The notes: generated from the sequence alone by a model not told the origin. 64,000 nt of DNA from Streptomyces sp. 846.5 (GCF_004365705.1 NZ_SOBN01000002.1:434001-498000); one strand, 5' to 3'. Shown: positions 17,521 through 26,396, counted from the first letter of the stretch. Numbers and translations: made by a program.

Positions 17521-17711
17521 ACGGCGCAGGCAAACCCTCGTCCGCCGATCGGGGTCCCTACATTCCCGGACAAGTGACGGGGCATGGAGAGCAAGGGAGG
17601 GGTCGCCGGGAGCAAGGGTTTTCTCGGCTTATGTGACATGGCCACGCCTTCCTAGGTTGGGAGCCGCACCCCCTGCTCAGCAGGGCCCTCTCCCCCTGGA
17701 GGACACACCCC

Positions 17712-19352
17712 ATGACCGCTCGTCGTCTCAAGGTCCTCGGCGCCCTCATGGCTCCGCTGCCCGTCCTGGCCGTCCTCGGCTCCCCCGCGGCCCAGGCCGC
17801 CCCGGTCCCGAATGTGGCGGTGCACGGCGATGTGATCCCGGCTGTCCAACAGGCGGTGCGCCACGGCGCGGTGGCCCCGTCCCAGCGGATATCCGTCACC
17901 GTGAGCCTGGCCGCGCGCAACGAGGCGGGCCTGGACGCCTTCCTGAAGCAGGTCGCGGACCCCAAGTCCAAGCTCTACAAGCACTACCTGACGGTCGCTC
18001 AGTTCGCGGCCCGCTACGGCGCCTCCGACGCCTCCGTGGCCCAGGTGACCGGCTACCTCAAGTCGCAGGGCCTCACCGTCGCCCCCGTTACCGGCGGGCA
18101 CCTGTCGGTGACCGCCTCCGGCACCGCCCGGCAGATCGGCAAGGCCTTCGGGGTCAACCTGGTCAACTTCACCGACAAGAAGACCAAGCAGGCCTTCTAC
18201 GCCAACGACGCCGACCCCAAGGTGCCCGCCGCCCTCGCGGCGAACGTCGTGGACGTGGCCGGCCTGAACAACCACGCCCAGCACACGCACTTCGCCCAGC
18301 GCAAGGTCACCCCGAACGCCGTCTCGCACGCCATCTCGGGTCTGACGCCCACTCAGGCGCGCAAGGCCTACGACCTGACCTCCCTGGTCAGCGGCGGCTA
18401 CGACGGCACCGGCCAGACCATCTCGCTGGTCGAGTTCTCCACCTTCACCCAGTCGGACGTCACCGCCTACGACAGCCACTTCGGGCTCAGCCCCTCCACC
18501 CCCACCGTGGTCAAGGTCAGCGGCGGCACCACGGACAGCTCCGGCAAGGACGAGGTCGAGCTCGACATCGAGGTCATCCAGGCCCTGGCCCCCGGCGCCA
18601 AGATCAAGGTCTACGAGGCCCCCAACACCGTGGCCGGCGACGAGGCCATGTACTCCGCGCTGGCCTCTTCGGCCGCGCCGATCGTCTCGATCAGCTGGGG
18701 TGAGAACGAGGCGGCCATGACCTCCGCCAACCGCAGCGCCGACAACACCACCTACAAGGAGGACGCCGCCCAGGGCCAGTCCGTCTACGCCGCCTCGGGC
18801 GACAGCGGCTCGGACGACGCGGGCAACGGCGGCACCTCGGTCGACTTCCCGGCGGCCGACCCCTACGTGACCGGCGTCGGCGGCACCACGCTCTCGCTGA
18901 CCTCGTCCAACGCCTGGAGCGACGAGACCGCCTGGTCCGGCAGCGGCGGCGGTGTCTCCTCCTACTACGCCACGCCGTCCTACCAGTCCTCGGTGAACAG
19001 CGGATCCAAGCGCACCGTGCCGGACGTGGCCGCGGTGGCCGACCCGAGCACCGGCTGGGCGATCTACGAGGCCGGCTCCTGGCAGGAGTTCGGCGGCACC
19101 AGCGCCGCCGCGCCGAACTGGGCCGCCTTCACCGCCATCTACGACGACTACGCGGCCGCCTCCAGCGAGTCGTCCCTCGGCTACGCCAACTCGGCCATCT
19201 ACACCGACGCGACGGGCTCGAACTACAGCAACGACTTCCACGACGTCACCAGCGGCAGCAACGGCGCCTACAGCGCGGACACCGGCTACGACGAGGTGAC
19301 CGGCTGGGGCTCGTACGACGGCGCCAACTTCATCACCGACAACCTCGGCTGA
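17712..19352 (+). CDS. secreted S53-family peptidase (sedolisin, kumamolisin-like)
   Basis: A 546-residue secreted pro-protease. The signal peptide spans residues 1-29 (ending PAAQAAP). The Pro-kumamolisin activation domain (about 35-200) includes YKHYLTVAQFAARYGAS. In the catalytic domain the Glu/Asp pair is in KDEVELDIEV (about 280-289), the oxyanion Asp is in ASGDSGSDD, and the Ser nucleophile is in FGGTSAAAP (about 460-468). The C-terminal calcium-site motif is FHDVTSGSNG...GYDEVTGWGS. It is an acid-active endopeptidase secreted for protein turnover. GGAGG precedes the ATG, and a strong terminator follows. Confidence 0.95.
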   Translation: MTARRLKVLGALMAPLPVLAVLGSPAAQAAPVPNVAVHGDVIPAVQQAVRHGAVAPSQRISVTVSLAARNEAGLDAFLKQVADPKSKLYKHYLTVAQFAARYGASDASVAQVTGYLKSQGLTVAPVTGGHLSVTASGTARQIGKAFGVNLVNFTDKKTKQAFYANDADPKVPAALAANVVDVAGLNNHAQHTHFAQRKVTPNAVSHAISGLTPTQARKAYDLTSLVSGGYDGTGQTISLVEFSTFTQSDVTAYDSHFGLSPSTPTVVKVSGGTTDSSGKDEVELDIEVIQALAPGAKIKVYEAPNTVAGDEAMYSALASSAAPIVSISWGENEAAMTSANRSADNTTYKEDAAQGQSVYAASGDSGSDDAGNGGTSVDFPAADPYVTGVGGTTLSLTSSNAWSDETAWSGSGGGVSSYYATPSYQSSVNSGSKRTVPDVAAVADPSTGWAIYEAGSWQEFGGTSAAAPNWAAFTAIYDDYAAASSESSLGYANSAIYTDATGSNYSNDFHDVTSGSNGAYSADTGYDEVTGWGSYDGANFITDNLG

Positions 19353-19380
19353 ACGACGCCGGGCCCTAGCCCGTCCGCCT

Positions 19381-19415
19381 GTGACTGCCCGCCGACCCCG
19401 TCGGCGGGCAGTCAC
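19381..19415 (+). terminator. 16-bp-stem intrinsic terminator of the sedolisin gene
   Basis: GTGACTGCCCGCCGAC pairs perfectly with GTCGGCGGGCAGTCAC around a CCC loop, followed by GCGTTTTTC. Stem plus T-run makes it a convincing intrinsic terminator, 28 bp after the stop codon. Confidence 0.9.
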
Positions 19416-19429
19416 GCGTTTTTCACGAG

Positions 19430-19490
19430 TCCTGGTGCCGCAGGCGTTAGCGCCGCGTCGGCGCGGCGTTAGCGGGGCGCACCAGGCTCT
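19430..19490. repeat. nested inverted/direct repeat with GCGTTAGCG units
   Basis: Outer arms CCTGGTGC (19431-19438) and GCACCAGG enclose two direct copies of GGCGTTAGCG, which themselves flank an inner stem CGCCGCG-TCGG-CGCGGCG. The whole can fold into one large branched hairpin. It lies just beyond the sedolisin terminator and about 100 bp before the next gene. It may be a second terminator, a mobile extragenic repeat or an RNA element; I cannot decide from one copy. Confidence 0.45.
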
Positions 19491-19588
19491 GTCCCAGGAA
19501 GCCCGGGACGGGGGACGGGGCGGCCTAACGACCTGTCAGGCACATGCATCCCGGCGGAGTTTCGGGATCTACCCCCCATGGAGTGACC

Positions 19589-20125
19589 ATGCAGGCAACC
19601 CGCCGACGCATAGCCGCGTCAGGCCTGGCCCTCGCCCTCAGCGGCGCCGTTCTCGTCCTCGGCACCGGCGGCAGCGCCCACGCTGCCACCACCTGCTCGC
19701 AGGACTACCTCCCGCTGCCCGACCCGGTCTGCACCCCGGGCGCGCTCAACCCGAGCGTCACCCAGAGCACGATCGGCAGCACCATCTGCGTGTCCGGCTG
19801 GACCGCCACGGTGCGCCCGTCCTCCTCCTACACCACCGCGCTGAAGATCACTCAGATCGCCGAGTACGGCTACGCCGACACCTCCACGGCCGACTACGAG
19901 GAGGACCACTTCATCCCCCTCGAACTGGGCGGCGCTCCGAAGGACCCCAAGAACCTGTGGCCCGAGCCGCACTCCGCCGCCAGCGGCGGCAGTTCCAGCG
20001 GGAAGGACTCGGTCGAGAACAAGCTCAAGAAGGCCGTGTGCGCCGGAACCGTCACCCTCGCCCAGGCCCGGAACGCGATAGCCACCGACTGGACCACCGC
20101 GCTGGCCGATCTCGGCCTCAGCTGA
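19589..20125 (+). CDS. secreted HNH-like nuclease family protein
   Basis: A 178-residue exported protein. The signal peptide (about 1-32) ends at GGSAHAAT. The mature part has four Cys (TCSQ, PVCTPG, TICVSG, KAVCAG), presumably in disulfides, and the core YEEDHFIPLELGGAPKDPKN followed by LWPEP. The DH...ELGG...N pattern matches a secreted His-Me/HNH-finger nuclease family, with His acting as the catalytic base. A secreted DNase/RNase is a good working idea, but activity of this subfamily is not established. ATG 19589 has GGAG five bases upstream. Its neighbours are a secreted protease and an expansin. Confidence 0.72.
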   Translation: MQATRRRIAASGLALALSGAVLVLGTGGSAHAATTCSQDYLPLPDPVCTPGALNPSVTQSTIGSTICVSGWTATVRPSSSYTTALKITQIAEYGYADTSTADYEEDHFIPLELGGAPKDPKNLWPEPHSAASGGSSSGKDSVENKLKKAVCAGTVTLAQARNAIATDWTTALADLGLS

Positions 20126-20187
20126 CCGGCCTGCCGGCCCCCTGCTGCCACCCGATCCAATCCGCCCACCAGACCTGAGGAGTGACC

Positions 20188-20208
20188 ATGTCGCGCATCT
20201 CGTTCTAG
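20188..20208 (+). other. six-codon mini-ORF (MSRISF) behind a strong ribosome site
   Basis: GAGGAGTGACC is followed directly by ATG TCG CGC ATC TCG TTC TAG. The ribosome site and spacing are as good as those of real genes nearby, and GAGTGACCATG also occurs at the HNH gene start. It may be a leader or attenuation peptide, or a relic left by rearrangement. A hairpin follows at 20265-20297. Confidence 0.3.
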
Positions 20209-20264
20209 ACCGGACCCGACATCGCCGGACCGACCCGTCGCGCCGCCGTTCCCGGCGTGCGCCT

Positions 20265-20297
20265 GTGCCCGGCCCGGCCCCCCTGCGGGCCGGGCAC
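20265..20297 (+). terminator. 12-bp GC-rich hairpin
   Basis: GTGCCCGGCCCG (20265-20276) pairs perfectly with CGGGCCGGGCAC (20286-20297) around a nine-base loop. There is no T-tract. It lies 140 bp after the HNH-like gene and 57 bp after the mini-ORF, so it may be a terminator or an attenuator of the mini-ORF transcript. Confidence 0.5.
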
Positions 20298-20347
20298 TCC
20301 CCCGCACCACCGACCCCTCCGAGACCCGTCCCGACCGAGGTGCTGCC

Positions 20348-20587
20348 GTGTGCCGACGATGCCCACCCTCAGCCCATGCGCTCTACGGCTGCCCGCTCTG
20401 CGGCGGCTGGGGCGAGGTTCTCCAGCTCACCGACGGCCGACTGGTGGCCGGTTCCGGTGGACCCGGGTGCCGTCGCTGCCCGCACTGCGGGCCCGCGTCG
20501 GACCCGGGACTGCCCGGTATCTCGGACTCACCCGCGCAGTCCGGCCGGTCCGGTCACGAATCGTCGGCGCCGTCGATCGCCTGCTGA
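20348..20587 (+). CDS. possible small zinc-ribbon protein
   Basis: A 79-residue ORF starting GTG with CxxC pairs typical of zinc sites: MCRRCP, then CPLCGGWGEV (which fits the DnaJ-type CxxCxGxG pattern) and CRRCPHCG. The middle, LTDGRLVAGSGGPG, looks like a real beta-hairpin linker. The last 30 residues are low in features and overlap the 3' end of the AfsR-like gene on the other strand by 34 bp. It could be a genuine zinc-binding protein or chance in GC-rich sequence. Confidence 0.35.
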   Translation: MCRRCPPSAHALYGCPLCGGWGEVLQLTDGRLVAGSGGPGCRRCPHCGPASDPGLPGISDSPAQSGRSGHESSAPSIAC

Positions 20588-23466
20588 CCCCCGGGCGCGG
20601 TTCCGCCGTCCGGAGCGAGCAGGGCGTTGATGGCCTGGGCCTCGGGACGTCCGAGCGGGGCCAGCAGGTCCAGCGACTGCCGCAGCGTCTCCGCCGCCTC
20701 GTCCGGTCGGCCCAGGTCCTTCTGGAACTGCCCGATCAGGTGCAGCGCCTGCGCCTCGTAGGCCGGGTTGCCGTACTCGCGGGCGAGCCTGACCGCCTCC
20801 CTGGCGCAGGCGATCGCCTCCTCCTTCCTGCCGAGCGCATGCAGCGCGTCGGCCGTGGTGACCAGCGAGGCGAGATGCGTGTGCGAGGACGGCGCGTCCG
20901 CGGTCAGCGACCGTGCCTGCTCGGCGCGGTCGAGCGCCTCGCCGGGCCGGCCCAGCAGATTGAGCACATGGCCGAGGTTGTTGAGGTTCTGGGCCTGCGC
21001 GGGAATGTCCCCCAGCTCCCGGGCCTCGCTCAGGGCCGCTTCCATCGTCTCCCTGGCCCGTTCCAGAGCGCCCGTCCCCATGTACCCGATGGCGAGCCGG
21101 AAGAGCGCCAGGTAGCGGGTGGCACGGCTGCCGGACTCCTGCGCCAGCTCCACCGCACGCTCCAGGTAGTGCAGCGCGGACGCATGGTCGCCGCGCTCGT
21201 CCAGGGCCATGCCGACGTCGGCGTGCAGCCGGGACCGGCCGGTCAGATCACCGTGGAACTCCGCGGCTCGCAGCCCGGCGAGGCTGGCGGCCACCCAGTC
21301 GTCAACATGCTCCGTGCCGAAGTACAACGGCATGCTGTTGCAGGCGAGTTGCCAGGCCTGGCGGGCCCGCGGCCCCTCCGCGGCGGCCAACACCAGCGCC
21401 CGCACCGCCGCCGCCTCGGTCCGGAACCAGATCGCCGAGGCCTCGGCGCCGGACTCCTCCGCCGGGGGCTCGGTGGAGAGTTCGCGGGCCTCCGCGGTCT
21501 CCGGCCGGTAGAGCAGGTGCTTCTGCGAGCTGACCCGCTCCGCGGCGGCGGCCGTCGCGGCGAGGTAGTGGTCGAGCAGCCGGCTCTGCACGCTGTCCCG
21601 CTCTGCGGCGCCCAGGCTCCGCTCCGCGAGCTGCACGGTGTAGAGCCGGACCAGGTCGTGGCGGGCGAAGCGCCCGGCTGTGGTCTCCTGCACGAGATGC
21701 GCCGACGCCAGCGCGGCCAGCGCCTGCCGGGCGTCGGACCGAGTCCCGCCGATGAGGGCTGCCGCGGTCCGGCGGTCCACGTCGGGGCCGGCGTGCAGGC
21801 CCAGCAGTCGGAACAGTTCGGCGGCCGGTCCCGGCAGCGCGCGGTACGACAGTTGCAGGGCGGCCTCCACTCCGAGATCGGCGTCGTCGGTGGTGAGCGA
21901 GGCCAACCGGGCCTGCTCGTCGGAGAGTTCTTCGACCAGGTCGGAGACCGTCCAGTTGGGATGCATCGCGAGCCGGGCCCCGGCCACCCGCAGCGCCAAC
22001 GGCAACCCGTCGCACAGGCGCGCGAGTTCGCGGGTGGCCTCGGCCTCGGCGGTGACCCGGTCGCGGCCGACGGTGCCGGCCAGCAGGTCGCGCGACGCGT
22101 CCGGAGGCAGCGCCTCCACCCGCAGCACCGTCGCCCCCTGCCGGGCCACCAGACCGCCGAGCAGATTCCTGCTGGTCACCACCACGGCGCAGCCCGCGCC
22201 CGAGGGCAGCAGCGGCAGCACGTCGGAGACCGCCCGCACATTGTCCAGGACCACCAGCACCCGGCGCTCGGCCAGCAGCGACCGGTAGAGGGCGACCCGC
22301 TGGTCGAGCCCGGACGGGATGTCCGCCTCGCGGGTGCCGAGCGCGTGCAGGAACCCGGTGAGCACGGAGGCGGTGGTCACCTGGGGAGCGGCGGAGAAGC
22401 CACGCAGGTCCGCGAAGAGCTGGCCGTCGGGGAATCCCGGGGCGCTCCGGTGCGCCCAGCGCAGCGCGAGCGAGGTCTTGCCGACCCCCGCGGGTCCGAC
22501 CACCAGGGCGAGGCCCGGATCCGCGGGACCGCCGACGCCGCAGACCGCTTCGAGAGCACCGATCTCGGCAGTGCGTCCGACGAAACCCGCGCCCTCACTG
22601 GGCAGTTGGGCCGGTGCCGGCGGACGTCCCGGCGGGGGCGGGGGCGGGCCGAGCAGCACGGTGCCGGCCATGTCGAGGGAGCCGGCTCTGGAGACGGACG
22701 CCGTGGCCGGTTCGGCGCGCAGCACCGTCTCGTACGCGGCCCGGAGCGGGGCGCCGGGGTCGAGACCGAGCTCGGTGCTGAGCAACTCGCGTGTGCGGTG
22801 GAAGAGTTCGATGGCGTCGCTCTGCCGGTCTGCCTGGTAGAGGCCGAGGACCAGCAGCCGGACCAGCGGCTCGCGGAACGGGTCCTCCCGTACCGCCTGC
22901 TCCAGCGCGGTCACCGCCTCCTGCCCCCGGGAGAGCCTCAACTTGCGTTCGGCCCATGCCTCCAGGGCGGATATTCGTGACCCCGCGAGTTGCTCGGCCA
23001 CGCCGTGCCGCAGCGCGCTGCTGGACAGGTCCGCGAGTGGAAGACCCTGCCACAGGTCCAGGGCCCGGCCGAGCAGGTCCGCGGCGGCCCGGTCGTCCTC
23101 GGTCCCTGCGGCCTGCTCGCACAGGGACCGGAACGCGTGCAGATCGACGTCCGAGTCGGCGCCCAGGAGGGCGTAGCCGGGGTCCCGGGTCACCAGGACC
23201 AGGCCGGGTGCGGTTCCGGTCCCCTCCTCCGCCCCGGTCTCGGCCAGCAGCCGTCGGAGTGCGGACACATGCCCCTGCAGCGCGGTGCGCGCCCGCGGCG
23301 GTGGCGCGCCGTCCCAGATCAGGTCGAGCAGCCGCTCGACGGGCACCACCCGGTTCAACTCCAGTGCGAGCACAGCCAGCACGGCGCGACGTTTGGGCGC
23401 GGCGATCGGCACCGTCGCGCCCTCACCGTCGGACAGTTCCACCGGACCCAGCAACCGCACCCGCAT
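20554..23466 (-). CDS. AfsR/SARP-family regulator with NB-ARC and TPR domains
   Basis: A 970-residue regulator. The N-terminal OmpR-like DNA-binding domain (about 1-95: MRVRLLGPVEL, APKRRAVLAVLALELNRVV) is followed by the bacterial transcriptional activator domain (about 100-250). An NB-ARC STAND ATPase has the P-loop VVGPAGVGKTSLALRW near residue 318-333 and the Walker B-like RRVLVVLDNV. C-terminal TPR repeats cover about 690-950. AfsR-type proteins integrate signals to switch on secondary metabolism. ATG 23466 is preceded by GAGAGGTGATC; an upstream in-frame start lacks this. No antibiotic cluster lies in the window, so its target is probably elsewhere. Confidence 0.92.
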   Translation of the reverse strand: MRVRLLGPVELSDGEGATVPIAAPKRRAVLAVLALELNRVVPVERLLDLIWDGAPPPRARTALQGHVSALRRLLAETGAEEGTGTAPGLVLVTRDPGYALLGADSDVDLHAFRSLCEQAAGTEDDRAAADLLGRALDLWQGLPLADLSSSALRHGVAEQLAGSRISALEAWAERKLRLSRGQEAVTALEQAVREDPFREPLVRLLVLGLYQADRQSDAIELFHRTRELLSTELGLDPGAPLRAAYETVLRAEPATASVSRAGSLDMAGTVLLGPPPPPPGRPPAPAQLPSEGAGFVGRTAEIGALEAVCGVGGPADPGLALVVGPAGVGKTSLALRWAHRSAPGFPDGQLFADLRGFSAAPQVTTASVLTGFLHALGTREADIPSGLDQRVALYRSLLAERRVLVVLDNVRAVSDVLPLLPSGAGCAVVVTSRNLLGGLVARQGATVLRVEALPPDASRDLLAGTVGRDRVTAEAEATRELARLCDGLPLALRVAGARLAMHPNWTVSDLVEELSDEQARLASLTTDDADLGVEAALQLSYRALPGPAAELFRLLGLHAGPDVDRRTAAALIGGTRSDARQALAALASAHLVQETTAGRFARHDLVRLYTVQLAERSLGAAERDSVQSRLLDHYLAATAAAAERVSSQKHLLYRPETAEARELSTEPPAEESGAEASAIWFRTEAAAVRALVLAAAEGPRARQAWQLACNSMPLYFGTEHVDDWVAASLAGLRAAEFHGDLTGRSRLHADVGMALDERGDHASALHYLERAVELAQESGSRATRYLALFRLAIGYMGTGALERARETMEAALSEARELGDIPAQAQNLNNLGHVLNLLGRPGEALDRAEQARSLTADAPSSHTHLASLVTTADALHALGRKEEAIACAREAVRLAREYGNPAYEAQALHLIGQFQKDLGRPDEAAETLRQSLDLLAPLGRPEAQAINALLAPDGGTAPGGQQAIDGADDS

Positions 23467-23585
23467 GATCACCTCTCGACTGCCCACCCACCCGGCCCCG
23501 GTACGGGCGCCGATCGGCATGAGCAGACTAGCCAGGTCCGGGTCCGGTCGCAGCCGTGGGGGCCGTCGGTGCCGCCGGGTCCGGG

Positions 23586-24503
23586 TCAGTGCTGGGCGAA
23601 CTGAACCCGGGTCGCCTGCACGACGTCAGGTCGCACTGCGATGCCGTCGACGACCAGTTGCTCTCCGTAGATGTCGGTGATCCTGATCGCGGCACCGCAG
23701 CCGCTGCCCTGGGCGGAGAGGAAGTAGTTGTAGTCGGTGCGGGGCAGTTGCAGCCAGCCGCTACCGGTCCGGACCTCCAGCAGCGCCACCGGGTTCCGGT
23801 GACCGATCACCTGGATGCCGCACCAATAGCGGCTGGACCCGGCCTTGTACCGGATCGAGATGGTGCCGGACGAGCTGGGGCTCAGCAAGCTCCAGGTGAT
23901 CGGGATCCGACCGCGGGAAATGGGAGCGAGCTTGGCGAACGCCTGGGTGCTGAGGTCGAGTTGCCCGGGTGCGCAGGGCGCCGGGCACTCGTTGGTGATC
24001 CGGACCGTGATGGAGGCGCCGCCGGCCGCGCGGACCAGCACATACGCTCCGCAGGCCTTGGACGACTCGTAGTCGGTGTAGTTCATCGCCGCGATCATGA
24101 GGTCGGCGCTCGGGCCGTACAGGCAGGCGCCGTCGCCGTTCCCGGCGGCATAGGCGGTGGCGACTCCCTGATAACCGACCCCGGGCCGAATCCGTCCCGC
24201 CAACGACGCTGCGGCCGTCCCCTTCTGCTTCTGCGCGGTGCTCGCAACCGACGGCCGAGCCGCCGCAGTGCTCGCCACCGGCTTCGCCTTCGGAGACGGG
24301 GACGCCGCCGACGACTGCCGCCCTGACGCGGTCGACGGGACGACCACCGGCTCGGACGCCACCGTCGTCACCGTGGCCTGCCCGACCGCGGCCACCCGGT
24401 CGGAGCTTCCACCCATGACCAGGTAGGCGACGAGTCCGACCACCGCCACGGCAACGGCGGAGACGAGGGCGACGCGCCGCCGGCGGCGGGAGATGGGTTC
24501 CAC
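23586..24503 (-). CDS. bacterial expansin-like protein (DPBB plus CBM63-like)
   Basis: A 305-residue exported protein. After the basic RRRRR stretch comes one membrane/signal segment (about 9-32), then a Ser/Ala/Pro-rich linker to about residue 95. A double-psi beta-barrel follows (GVATAYAAGNGDGACLYG to about 205) with three or more Cys and the expansin Asp in GQLDLS. The last 100 residues match the expansin C-terminal cellulose-binding fold (YWCGIQVIGHRNPVALLEV, GWLQLPRTDYNYF). Expansins loosen cellulose/hemicellulose non-hydrolytically. GTG 24503 is preceded by AAGGACTCAATC. The neighbouring secreted hydrolases fit a plant-polymer lifestyle. Confidence 0.85.
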   Translation of the reverse strand: MEPISRRRRRVALVSAVAVAVVGLVAYLVMGGSSDRVAAVGQATVTTVASEPVVVPSTASGRQSSAASPSPKAKPVASTAAARPSVASTAQKQKGTAAASLAGRIRPGVGYQGVATAYAAGNGDGACLYGPSADLMIAAMNYTDYESSKACGAYVLVRAAGGASITVRITNECPAPCAPGQLDLSTQAFAKLAPISRGRIPITWSLLSPSSSGTISIRYKAGSSRYWCGIQVIGHRNPVALLEVRTGSGWLQLPRTDYNYFLSAQGSGCGAAIRITDIYGEQLVVDGIAVRPDVVQATRVQFAQH

Positions 24504-24708
24504 GATTGAGTCCTTACCTGTTTCTGGAGAACACGCGGTCCGTGTGAGACTCCGGCGAAGAGAACTTCCCACACACCAGTGGCCGCCCGGCCCAGAAAGG
24601 TTGCCTCCGGTCCGGCACCACGTTTCAGGTCGCACTCCGCGCGAGGCCCGAGCACAGCCAGGACCGCGCCGAGCAGCAGCCACCCTGCCCGGTGCCGCGT
24701 GGTCGTTC

Positions 24709-25686
24709 TCAGCGCCAGGGGTCCAGGGCCTGCTTGCCGCTGCTCCGGCCTTCTTCGAGCTGTCGCAGCACGTCCGGCCCCAGGGCCAGGGGGTGGATCT
24801 GCGGGGTGCCGGGCGGGTAGACGCCCTGGTCGATGAGCGCCTTGAGCTCGATGAGCAGCTCCTTGAAGGCGGCCGGGGCTGCGGCTGCCCAGTTGAAGAT
24901 GTGCAGGCCCCTGACCTGGGCGTAGTGGGTGAACAGCAGGTCGCGGGTGGAGAGTTCGGCGTGCCCGGAGGCGGCCCCGAGGACGATGACGCGTCCGGAG
25001 AACGGCTTGGCGACCGTCAGGCTGGCCTCGAAGGTGGCCTCCCCCACCGATGCAAGGACCAGGTCGACGCCGCCGGTCAGGCGCAGGATCTCCTCGGCGA
25101 GATCGGGGCGTCGGCTGTCCAGGACCTCGTCGGCTCCCAGGGCCTTGACGATGGCGTGCTTGGCCGGGGAGGCCGTGGCGATGACGCGGGCGCCGTAGTG
25201 GCGCGCGAGGCGGACCGCGGCCTGGCCCACGCCCCCTGCCGCCGCGTACACGAGCACCGCCTGGCCCGGCTCGATCCCGCCCAACGGCTTCAGTGCCGCC
25301 AGCGCGGTCGCCCAGTTCAACACCAGGCCCAGGGATTCGGCGTCACTCCAGCCGGAGGGCACGGGGAGCACGCCGGCGGAGTGCATGGTCATGTACTGCG
25401 CGAATGCGCCCGCACCGACCCCCACGACGTGGGTGCCGAGCGGAAGCGGGCCCTCGACGTCCGGGGCGGCGGCCACGATCTCGCCGGCGGCTTCGAAACC
25501 TGCCGCGTAGGGCGCCTGCGGCCCACCCTGGTAGCTGCCACGGCTCTGCATGACATCCGCGAAGTTGACCCCTGCGGCACCCACACGGATCAGGTATTCA
25601 CCTGGCCCCGGGACCGGGCGGGGCCGGTCGGCCGTGAGGACCAGGTCCTCTGGACCCCGGTGCGACTGCTGGACCAGGGCCTTCAT
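24709..25686 (-). CDS. zeta-crystallin-type quinone oxidoreductase (MDR family)
   Basis: A 325-residue zinc-independent medium-chain reductase. It begins MKALVQQS and has AGVNFADVMQSRGSY (residues about 37-51), which lacks the zinc ligands of alcohol dehydrogenases, and the NADPH-binding VYAAAGGVGQAAVRLARHYG. It likely reduces quinones or enones with NADPH. The ATG at 25686 is 11 bases after the stop of a truncated MerR gene; an in-frame GTG at 25728 lies inside that fragment. The MerR fragment reads into this gene and may serve only as a leader. Confidence 0.85.
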   Translation of the reverse strand: MKALVQQSHRGPEDLVLTADRPRPVPGPGEYLIRVGAAGVNFADVMQSRGSYQGGPQAPYAAGFEAAGEIVAAAPDVEGPLPLGTHVVGVGAGAFAQYMTMHSAGVLPVPSGWSDAESLGLVLNWATALAALKPLGGIEPGQAVLVYAAAGGVGQAAVRLARHYGARVIATASPAKHAIVKALGADEVLDSRRPDLAEEILRLTGGVDLVLASVGEATFEASLTVAKPFSGRVIVLGAASGHAELSTRDLLFTHYAQVRGLHIFNWAAAAPAAFKELLIELKALIDQGVYPPGTPQIHPLALGPDVLRQLEEGRSSGKQALDPWR

Positions 25687-25696
25687 CAGCTGCTCA

Positions 25697-25834
25697 TCAG
25701 TGCTCAATGGTCGACTGGCAGTAGTCACGGAACCCGTTCGCGCACCGGCCGGAGACGATCAGGCCCTCGGCCTCGTAGTACCGCAACGCGCGTGCGCTGA
25801 CACCACTGACTCGGGAAGCTTCGCCGATCTGCAT
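25697..25834 (-). pseudogene. truncated MerR-family regulator
   Basis: Forty-five codons starting at ATG 25834 encode only the HTH and first wing of a MerR protein (MQIGEASRVSGVSARALRYY, then EAEGLIVSGRCANGFRDY), after which QSTIEH-stop replaces the rest. Working MerR regulators need another 60 or more residues for the dimerisation helix and sensor. The fragment lies directly upstream of a quinone oxidoreductase, a usual MerR target, so a deletion probably removed its 3' part and fused the promoter to the reductase. In-frame codons upstream to 26047 are shadow sequence. Confidence 0.75.
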
Positions 25835-25917
25835 ACCCGCCGACAACGTCCCCGCGCACCCCGATCTTCCGATACCCGGCCCCGTCGGCCCGCCGGATCG
25901 CACAGCCGTTGGCCCCG

Positions 25918-26384
25918 TCACCGCGGCTCGATGCCTTTGATCCTGGTCGGAGTTCCGTCCGGGGCGAATGCGGGGTGGAAGGTGAAGGCGTGCGGCGCGG
26001 AGCCGTGGTCGTGGAGGTGTTCCAGCCTGGAAACCCCGTCCTGCCATGCGGGTGTCACACCGTCAGGTACCCACCAGCACACGTAACCCGGATGTCCTGT
26101 CTTCTCGAACCAGTCGTAACGCCTGTTCAGCGCCTCACGGTGCAGACCGGAATAGATGGCGTCGAAGGCGGGGCGCAGATCGGTCCAGAGTGAGAGGGTC
26201 GCGGCCAGTGCGGTGGTTTCCACCGTACGGCCCTTGCCGTACCAGGTCGGTACGGCGAACTCTCCCCATGCACCCCAGTCCGCCTCGAAGAGCGTGCCCC
26301 GGTCACCGTCTGCCGCTTCAGCACGCGCGAGGTACCCGGGGTGCCGGCTGATCTTCCGGTAGACGGCCTCACCAATCTCTTGAC
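25918..26384 (-). pseudogene. 3' part of a DUF3291-type gene disrupted by an IS200/IS605 element
   Basis: Codons from the element edge at 26384 down to 25918 read continuously as EIGEAVYRKISRHPGYLA, then DWGAWGEFAVPTWYGKGRTV, LHREALNRRYDWFEKTGHP and YVCWWVPDG to a stop. This is the body of a DUF3291-type protein of unknown function. A GTG at 26223 might start a shorter product, but without the N-terminal half. The missing 5' part is 1.8 kb away at 28187-28267. Confidence 0.8.
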
Positions 26385-26396
26385 ATCCTCTCCGCT

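Noticed and set aside
20257-22980. 907-codon open frame on the + strand
   Set aside because: Antisense to the AfsR-like gene; composition is shadow-like, and no domain is recognisable.
25835-26047. Longer MerR protein starting at 26047
   Set aside because: The extra 71 codons are Arg/Pro/Gly-rich shadow of the DUF3291-type gene; MQIGEASRV is the standard MerR start.
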